Shown here one piece after another: positions 7,574 to 12,047 of a DNA stretch of 12,047 nucleotides. This DNA comes from an uncultured Clostridia bacterium (lineage in GTDB: Bacteria > Bacillota > Clostridia > Oscillospirales > Acutalibacteraceae). The notes under the pieces were generated by a model, which searched no databases, had not been told where the DNA came from, and was given only the letters and a program-made list of their open reading frames with translations. Numbering within the stretch: position 1 is the first letter of the stretch; the number at the start of each line of letters is the position of its first letter. The stretch spans positions 1 to 12,047 of the forward strand of contig CALCHE010000227.1 in NCBI GenBank assembly GCA_937901145.1, in the 5' to 3' direction. The translations under genes and the position numbers were made by a program.

Positions 7574-8305
7574 TTATTGTTTTTTCTTTTGTCTGAGGAA
7601 GCTGAGAACAGCTATCGCAGTTATAAATACACTGTACAGAATAATGGGCATAACGTGAGTTATGGCAAGCACAAAGTTTCCGCTGAATAAAGCTTTTTCC
7701 ATTTCTGCTGCGTGAATAAACGGTAGCACATTCGCAATTTTTTCGAAAAATCCACCCACAAGCTTCAGATCAAACCATACTCCTGATAGCCACGCAGAGA
7801 GATTAGTAAGTAATGCACCGCAAATACCGCCGACTTGTTTAACACCAAAGATACTGCCACATAAAAGCCCTAATGCAATATTTAAAACAGCCATTGGTAT
7901 TATACCTATTATTGCATAAATAATGTTTATGCTGACCGTCAAGCCCAGAGGAATCGCAAACAGATAACAAATAATTGTCTGACTAACGGCAAGAGGTAAA
8001 AGAGGTAGCATATAGCCAAGAATAAAATCAAAACCCGTAAGTGGTGTTGCGTATAATCTTTGCAAAAAAGCACTTTCTCGGTCCTTAGCAATCAGCGTGG
8101 CAGAGAAAAGTGTCATAAATGATAAACCAAACACAGTAATGCCGGGCGTAAGTGTGTCAATATCAAACAAATCTGTAGGAATATTTTTCTGCAAGCTACT
8201 CAGAAGTAATAGTAGTACCAAAGGAAAACCGAGACCGAAAGCAAGGTTTATCGGGTCACGCAGAATCTCCTTTGTACACCTTTTTGCAAATGTCAATATT
8301 CTCAT
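7574..8305 (-). CDS. ABC-2 type transporter permease
   Basis: This 243-residue membrane protein has about six hydrophobic segments. It starts with a short cytoplasmic stretch (MRILTFAKRCTKEILRDP) and a first helix FGLGFPLVLLLLLSSL, followed by an extracellular loop and TLTPGITVFGLSFMTLFSAT, as usual for ABC-2/DrrB-like export permeases. The ATG overlaps the stop of the ATPase gene (ATGA, 8305-8302), so the two subunits are made in a fixed ratio. With the ATPase it should form a homodimeric-permease exporter. Substrate unknown: families of this kind export peptides, drugs or lipids, and a LytTR-controlled version may give bacteriocin or envelope-stress resistance (inference). Confidence 0.87.
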   Translation of the reverse strand: MRILTFAKRCTKEILRDPINLAFGLGFPLVLLLLLSSLQKNIPTDLFDIDTLTPGITVFGLSFMTLFSATLIAKDRESAFLQRLYATPLTGFDFILGYMLPLLPLAVSQTIICYLFAIPLGLTVSINIIYAIIGIIPMAVLNIALGLLCGSIFGVKQVGGICGALLTNLSAWLSGVWFDLKLVGGFFEKIANVLPFIHAAEMEKALFSGNFVLAITHVMPIILYSVFITAIAVLSFLRQKKKQ

Positions 8306-9030
8306 AATGCACCCTCCTTCACTATAGAAACGAAGGCTGATTCAAAGTCATTTGCACCTGTCATTATCTTCAATTCTTCTGCAGTTCCTACAGCAAGAAG
8401 ATTACCGTCTTTCATAATACCTATACGGTCAGAAAGTGATTCTGCTTCTCCCATATAATGTGTTGTAAGAATAACGGTTATTTTGCCCTTCAATGAGCGA
8501 ATCATATCCCAAAGCTCGTGACGTGCAATAACATCCAAGCCAAGAGTAGGTTCATCCAAAAAGATAATGTGGGGTTCACTGATTAGTGCCATAGCAATAC
8601 TTACACGGCGTTGCCATCCACCTGACAGCTTGCCCGCCTTTCTGTATAAAACAGAATCTAAAGCAAATTGCTCGGTAAGCTCATTGATTTTGGCTTTGAT
8701 TATTTCTTTAGTAATCCCATGAATACCACACATTAATTCAAGGTTTTCCTTTACAGAAAGATTCGGAGCTACTGCAGTTTCCTGAGGTGATACACCAATC
8801 AATCGCTTTACCTGTTCGGGCTGTTTAGTTACACTGTATCCACCTATAAATGCATCCCCGTCCGTTGGTTTTGTTATACAGGTTAACATCTTTATCGTTG
8901 TGGTTTTTCCTGCTCCGTTAACACCTAACAGAGAAAAGAGTTCTCCTTGATGTATTTCTAAATTGAGCTTATTCACAGCAGTAAGATTTTTGTATCTTTT
9001 GACAAGCTCAACTGTTTGTATTTCTTGCAT
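8302..9030 (-). CDS. ABC transporter ATP-binding protein
   Basis: This 242-residue nucleotide-binding subunit of an exporter has all motifs present. Walker A is GVNGAGKT (36-43), the Q-loop Gln is 83 (SPQET), the signature is LSGGWQRR (135-142), Walker B is IIFLDEP (155-161) with Glu160, the D-loop is GLD and the H-loop is His191 (TTHY). It resembles the CcmA/DrrA-type ATPases paired with ABC-2 permeases. The start at 9030 is chosen because AAGGAGG lies 9 nt upstream. An in-frame ATG at 9066 overlaps the predicted -10 box and lacks a ribosome site. It is the first gene of a four-gene operon: ATPase, permease, LytTR, DUF3021. Confidence 0.93.
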   Translation of the reverse strand: MQEIQTVELVKRYKNLTAVNKLNLEIHQGELFSLLGVNGAGKTTTIKMLTCITKPTDGDAFIGGYSVTKQPEQVKRLIGVSPQETAVAPNLSVKENLELMCGIHGITKEIIKAKINELTEQFALDSVLYRKAGKLSGGWQRRVSIAMALISEPHIIFLDEPTLGLDVIARHELWDMIRSLKGKITVILTTHYMGEAESLSDRIGIMKDGNLLAVGTAEELKIMTGANDFESAFVSIVKEGAL

Positions 9031-9061
9031 TTGCGTTAGCCTCCTTTTTATTTGCAGTACC

Positions 9062-9129
9062 ATCATAGCGAATATAAAAGAGGAAATGTTGATTTTTATT
9101 TAATCGGTCATTTATCGCATCTCATCGGT
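9062..9129 (-). promoter_or_regulatory. Operon promoter with candidate LytTR direct repeats
   Basis: On the - strand the hexamer ACCGAT occurs at 9129-9124 and again at 9108-9103, a 21-bp period. LytTR factors of the AgrA type bind pairs of 9-bp direct repeats about two helical turns apart, so spacing and upstream position fit. A -10 box TATGAT (9067-9062) follows with no good -35 (TCAACA at 19-nt spacing is the best), as expected for an activator-dependent promoter. The transcript would start near 9055 and include the AAGGAGG site for ATG 9030. Confidence 0.45.
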
Positions 9130-9173
9130 TGCAAAAAGTATATCACATTAACTCCTTATATTTCAAATTGCAT

Positions 9174-9209
9174 ATCCTTGTACGTTAAATTTCAGTACAA
9201 GGATTTTTA
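9174..9209 (+). terminator. Orphan rho-independent terminator
   Basis: A perfect 10-bp stem ATCCTTGTAC (9174-9183) / GTACAAGGAT (9195-9204) with an 11-nt loop is followed on the + strand by TTTTTA. No + strand gene ends upstream of it; the neighbouring ABC operon starts on the opposite strand. It could end a lost gene or a small RNA, or be the end hairpin of a decayed mobile element. Confidence 0.6.
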
Positions 9210-9415
9210 TAATGCAAAATTTTAAAGAAAAGGAAGTAAAAAAATGCTTTAGCGAACCAACCGAAAAAACAATAAAAAAGCGTGGGATAAGTCTTAGCAA
9301 GCATTGGATTTGTGCATACAAACCCCACTCGTTAGGGTCTGCCCTAAAATCCATAAAAACTAATAAATTGTATACGAAACTCTGTTTTAAGCAAAAAAAT
9401 AGAGTATTCACAGGT

Positions 9416-9457
9416 CAAATCCCTTATGAATACTCAATATGGTGCGGATATTCATAA
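9416..9457. repeat. Right att-like repeat (copy B)
   Basis: AAATCCC (9417-9423), TTATGAA (9424-9430), TACTCAAT, core ATGGTGCG (9439-9446), GATA and TTCATAA (9451-9457). TTATGAATA/TATTCATAA flank the core as an inverted repeat. The left flank AAATCCCTTATGAATACTC (9417-9435) is the inverted copy of 6620-6638 with one mismatch. The right half repeats 6613-6631 directly. A second local inverted repeat, GAGTATTCA (9402-9410) with TGAATACTC (9427-9435), overlaps it. Confidence 0.7.
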
Positions 9458-9530
9458 CACAAGTTCAATTCTCCGGTAACACACATTCACCGTACTATAT
9501 AGATTTTCCTCATACACGGAGGAATACATA

Positions 9531-9800
9531 ATGTCAAATATAATAGAAGAATTATTCTACGGGAATCTTGAACCGCAAGAGCTCACTACTGAAATCACAC
9601 CAAGACTCAAAAAGAAATTAAGTGAGCTTGTAAAGAAAGAGGAAGAATTGACTTCAAAGCTGTCTGAAGCAGAAAAAGAACTGTTTTCAAATTACACCTG
9701 TGCATATAATGAATTTTCAAGTATCAGTAATTCTGACAGTTTTATTTCAGGGTTCAGGTTTGGCGCGAGATTTGCATATGATACTTTTATAAAAAGATGA
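9531..9800 (+). CDS. Small DUF6809-like protein
   Basis: This 89-residue acidic/basic helical protein has the pattern of the DUF6809 family of small clostridial proteins. The N-terminus is IIEELFYGNLEPQE (4-17), the middle is a charged coiled-coil-like helix (residues 26-53, many Lys/Glu heptads), and the C-terminal block is SFISGFRFGARFAYDTF (70-86). No membrane segment, signal peptide or catalytic motif is visible and the function of the family is not known to me. GGAGG (9518-9522) lies 8 nt before the ATG, a strong ribosome site. It stands alone, after the right att-like repeat and convergent with the GH95 gene. Coding status is well supported by the ribosome site and the terminator just after its stop. 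Confidence 0.75.
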   Translation: MSNIIEELFYGNLEPQELTTEITPRLKKKLSELVKKEEELTSKLSEAEKELFSNYTCAYNEFSSISNSDSFISGFRFGARFAYDTFIKR

Positions 9801-9801
9801 G

Positions 9802-9856
9802 ACAAAAATCCCCTTGATAAGATTTTCCTAACCAAGGGGATTGCTTTTATCTTTTA
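9802..9856. terminator. Bidirectional terminator between DUF6809-like and GH95 genes
   Basis: A 10-bp stem AATCCCCTTG (9807-9816) / CAAGGGGATT (9833-9842) has a 16-nt loop. On the - strand it is followed directly by TTTTTGTCT, a good tail for the GH95 transcript. On the + strand the tail is GCTTTTATCTTTT, serving the small gene that stops at 9800. Confidence 0.85.
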
Positions 9857-12047
9857 AGTATTATTTCCTTTGTTTCGCCTTCTGCAAAAGTAACATTTTG
9901 CTCTTCACCGCCATAGACACTGACTTTAATTGTCTGTGTCTTGTCACTTGTAACGGTAATTTTAACAGTTTCAGAGGTCCATTCAAGGTCAACCTCTGCA
10001 TTTGTTCTTGCTCGAAGACCTTCTATACTGCCTTCGCTCCACTCATCGGGAAGTGCGGGCAATGCTTCTATCACACCGTCATTGGAGTAAAGGAGCATTT
10101 CGTCGATAATACCGATAGTACCGATACTTGTGTCAGTACAGAAAACGCCCCAGCCGTCATGGGTATTGTGGTCGGTCATCATCGAGGTGTAATAGATATT
10201 GTCAGCCATAAGAGCCATAAGGGAGTTATAGCAGGAATCGGCATTCTTTAGCCTTGCGGCAACAAGAGCCTTATGTACCCAGCCGTGGGATGCGATATCG
10301 TCTTCGCCTTCGTTTTCTCTGTTACGGTTTTCGATAGCCTGATTGCAGGCATCTACAAGTGCCTGATTATCCTGTGTTTCGAATGCAGGCCATGCGGGAT
10401 AAAGGTGGCTTATGTGACGGTGCTTGTTGTTTTCCTGATATTCCTTCATCGCCCACTCACACAGAGCGCCGCTTTCGTCATACTTGTATTCGGGAAGAAC
10501 TTTCATAAGGTTTTCCCATTTTGCTATTCTTTCCTCGTACCCTGCCGATTTTACAACCTTTTCCATTTCAATAGTCATTCTCAGACCGTCTTTTGCAGCG
10601 GCAATATCCATAGTTGAGTTTGCCGTGATGGTTGAGTCGTAATCACCGAGAGGATAGTTTTCGGGTGAATATGAAGGGATGATGAGATATTTTTCGCCCT
10701 CGAGAAGCTCTGTCTTGCCTTCTTCGTATCTTGCATTGCCGTCGATATCTGTAAAGTATTCGGGTGTGCAGATCTGCTCCCAGAAGTTTGCCTGCTTTGT
10801 AAGAAGAGGCAGAAGAATATCCTTTTCAAGGTCGAGCTTTTCGCCGCCGTATTCAATTGTTCTGTTACCGTAGCACTGCCAAAATTCGTAGATAGGAAGA
10901 AGCATCCATGAAGCACCTGCATTCCAATATTGGAACGGGTACCAACGACTGTATTCAACCATCATAGCTCTGTCACCGTCAGTATTGACGGGTACCTGAA
11001 TAGCGTCGGTCATACCGTAGGTTTTGGCGGCATTTTCTTCCCAGTCGGGAATCTGTTTGAGAACGAATTTAATATAGCTTTCGCCTGCGGCATAGATGTT
11101 GCCCGTGTTCATACCCGAAGACTGAAGATTTACATTGGCATCCATTGTGTAAATGCCTCTCCAACCGCTGTTCCATTCGCCCTGCCACATACCGCAAAGT
11201 CTTGGAAATGATGTACCTGCACAGCAAATCTGTGCATATCTGCCCTGATTATAGGTTCTTTCCACAAGAGTGGGAAGAAGAGTTTCACTGTTCTGCTGAA
11301 AAGCGATGAGATGCTCATTTGCCACTTCTTCATAGCCGTCACTGCCAAGATCAAATTTAACTGTGTTGAAAAGTGCGGATTGCTTTTCAGCGTGAGGAGC
11401 AAGAGCCTTTTCATAGCTGAACTTACCGTCAACGCTGTACTTTTCTGCAACGGCAGTGGTGTAAGCGTTAAGCTTGTCCAAAAGTGCGTAGCTTTCTGCA
11501 TCCTTGAAGTCTTCGAACTTACCCATATCGAAGGTACGGTCAGATTTTGTAATAAGATAAACCTCATTAGCATCTGAAATCTTAATAGCCGCATTCTGCT
11601 CTTTTGCTACGTTTTCACTGTCCATAGTGCTTTCAAGCACAACCCTTTCCTTGTTACCGCCGACAGTAATAACCTTTGTAAAGCCGCACCAACCGCCGTC
11701 CTTAAGCTCGCTGCCTTCATAAGAAGGATAATGAGCGATAAGGGAAATATAGGTTGCCTCATCATCAACAAGCTTCTTATAGCGCATATCCTTTTCATTT
11801 CCCGCTCCGAAGCCGCGGAGTGACCAGCAATCCTGAAGGGAAACAGTCATATTGATTTTTGCGCCGAGAGTTGATTTTTTGATTTTTGTAATTGTTACAT
11901 TATCCTCTCTCGAAGAGAACGTGACTCTTTCCCATCTGCCGAGAATATCGGTATACTTTACGCCAAGCTCTGCAGTTTCATAATCCGTCCAACGGATATA
12001 GTCATAATAAGGAAGCTTAGTGCTTTCTGTTCTGAGAACATGAGAGG
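9847..12047 (-). CDS. GH95 family glycoside hydrolase (alpha-L-fucosidase-like), 5' end outside window
   Basis: The frame is open to the window edge; 732 residues are visible and the N-terminus is missing, so the ATG at 11850 is internal. Upstream of it the frame encodes IRWTDYETAELGVKYTD and GRWERVTFSSRED, the N-terminal GH95 beta-domain. GH95 enzymes are inverting alpha-L-fucosidases or alpha-L-galactosidases with an (alpha/alpha)6 barrel. Counting from Met 11850, visible motifs are WQGEWNSGWRGIYTMDANVN (222-241), SPEN with the general-acid Glu397, NSTMDIAAAKDG (411-422), HRHISHLYPAWP (478-489), SHGWVHK (521-527) and FCTDTSIG with Asp573, matching the catalytic Asp of the usual QIDGNFG. Asp237 replaces the first of two base-activating Asn residues (NIN is the usual motif; here DAN). 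Signal peptide unknown because the start is absent. A beta-sandwich (about 595-667) closes the protein. Confidence 0.88.
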   Translation of the reverse strand, partial: SHVLRTESTKLPYYDYIRWTDYETAELGVKYTDILGRWERVTFSSREDNVTITKIKKSTLGAKINMTVSLQDCWSLRGFGAGNEKDMRYKKLVDDEATYISLIAHYPSYEGSELKDGGWCGFTKVITVGGNKERVVLESTMDSENVAKEQNAAIKISDANEVYLITKSDRTFDMGKFEDFKDAESYALLDKLNAYTTAVAEKYSVDGKFSYEKALAPHAEKQSALFNTVKFDLGSDGYEEVANEHLIAFQQNSETLLPTLVERTYNQGRYAQICCAGTSFPRLCGMWQGEWNSGWRGIYTMDANVNLQSSGMNTGNIYAAGESYIKFVLKQIPDWEENAAKTYGMTDAIQVPVNTDGDRAMMVEYSRWYPFQYWNAGASWMLLPIYEFWQCYGNRTIEYGGEKLDLEKDILLPLLTKQANFWEQICTPEYFTDIDGNARYEEGKTELLEGEKYLIIPSYSPENYPLGDYDSTITANSTMDIAAAKDGLRMTIEMEKVVKSAGYEERIAKWENLMKVLPEYKYDESGALCEWAMKEYQENNKHRHISHLYPAWPAFETQDNQALVDACNQAIENRNRENEGEDDIASHGWVHKALVAARLKNADSCYNSLMALMADNIYYTSMMTDHNTHDGWGVFCTDTSIGTIGIIDEMLLYSNDGVIEALPALPDEWSEGSIEGLRARTNAEVDLEWTSETVKITVTSDKTQTIKVSVYGGEEQNVTFAEGETKEIILKR

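Larger units (their letters stand above)
6613..9446. mobile_element. Possible small integrated element carrying the LytTR/ABC operon
   Basis: This is the interval between the cores of two related sites. Joining the left flank of copy A to the right flank of copy B gives a short symmetrical site (TTATGAA..ATGGTGCG..TTCATAA). Joining the other two flanks gives a longer one with perfect 14-bp arms AAATCCCTTATGAA. This short attB/long attP pattern is what site-specific integration produces. The cargo is the four-gene exporter/regulator operon. No integrase, resolvase or transposase gene is inside, so the element would be non-autonomous, decayed or mobilised in trans. Alternatively the sites are members of a dispersed repeat family. 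Confidence 0.35.
9130..9530. other. Gene-poor intergenic segment
   Basis: About 400 bases without a convincing gene. It contains an orphan + strand terminator hairpin (9174-9208), a nested inverted repeat (9304-9353: TGGATT, TTAGGG, TCTG, CCCTAA, AATCCA), the right att-like repeat (9416-9457) and the leader of the DUF6809 gene. Open frames crossing 9163-9457 lack a ribosome site and recognisable domains. It reads like a decayed remnant, possibly of whatever brought in the LytTR/ABC operon. Confidence 0.5.

Noticed and set aside
9031..9066. N-terminal extension of the ABC ATPase from the ATG at 9066
   Set aside because: It lies in the predicted promoter and would translate through the AAGGAGG site that serves ATG 9030.
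9163..9411. An 82-codon - strand frame over the same segment
   Set aside because: No ribosome site, no recognisable domain, low-complexity hydrophobic composition; it covers the orphan terminator.
9212..9457. An 81-codon + strand frame ending inside the right att-like repeat
   Set aside because: It begins right after a terminator with no ribosome site at its ATG, shows no domain, and its last codons read through the repeat itself (IPYEYSIWCG). Probably non-coding.
11848..11850. ATG at 11850 as the start of the GH95 gene
   Set aside because: The frame stays open to 12047 and encodes typical GH95 N-terminal sequence, so this Met is internal.
9847..11850. Numerous frames of 60-150 codons on both strands inside the GH95 gene and other large genes
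   Set aside because: They are shadows of the real reading frames and show no independent ribosome sites or domains.

Overview
The window comes from an AT-rich Gram-positive genome, most likely a gut or rumen Clostridia (Oscillospiraceae/Lachnospiraceae type). This is inferred from the strong AGGAGG-type ribosome sites, a DUF6809-type small protein, the LytTR/DUF3021/ABC module and the set of carbohydrate-active enzymes. No rRNA, tRNA, CRISPR array or intact transposase is visible.

Left part (146-4235, + strand): a compact three-gene operon. It encodes a natural fusion of a xylose-isomerase-like TIM barrel with a Gfo/Idh/MocA dehydrogenase, a second free-standing Gfo/Idh/MocA dehydrogenase, and a GH130 glycoside phosphorylase. 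A strong shared terminator (4239-4284) separates it from a convergent two-gene operon (6477-4311, - strand). That operon encodes a cytoplasmic right-handed beta-helix (pectate-lyase-3-like) protein and an MFS transporter resembling the organophosphate:phosphate antiporter family. The two operons look like a small glycan or glycoside utilisation locus. The oxidoreductase/TIM-barrel/oxidoreductase/phosphorylase combination resembles keto-glycoside epimerisation pathways such as E. coli ycjQRST, with GH130 in place of GH65.

Middle (9030-6678, - strand): four tightly coupled genes for an ABC-2 exporter (ATPase, permease), a LytTR DNA-binding regulator and a DUF3021 membrane protein. A direct repeat with 21-bp period lies upstream of its promoter and may be the LytTR binding site. 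This operon is bracketed by two short related sites (6606-6642 and 9416-9457). They share the core ATGGTGCG in direct orientation, while their inner arms form an 18/19 inverted repeat. This is what attL/attR of a small integrated element would look like, yet no recombinase is present. The segment 9067-9530 has no convincing gene but holds an orphan terminator and other inverted repeats.

Right part: a small DUF6809-like gene (9531-9800, +) faces the 3' end of a GH95 (alpha-L-fucosidase/alpha-L-galactosidase family) gene that runs off the right edge of the window (12047-9847, -). A bidirectional terminator lies between them. The GH95 copy keeps the catalytic Glu and Asp motifs but has Asp where one of the usual base-activating Asn residues should be.
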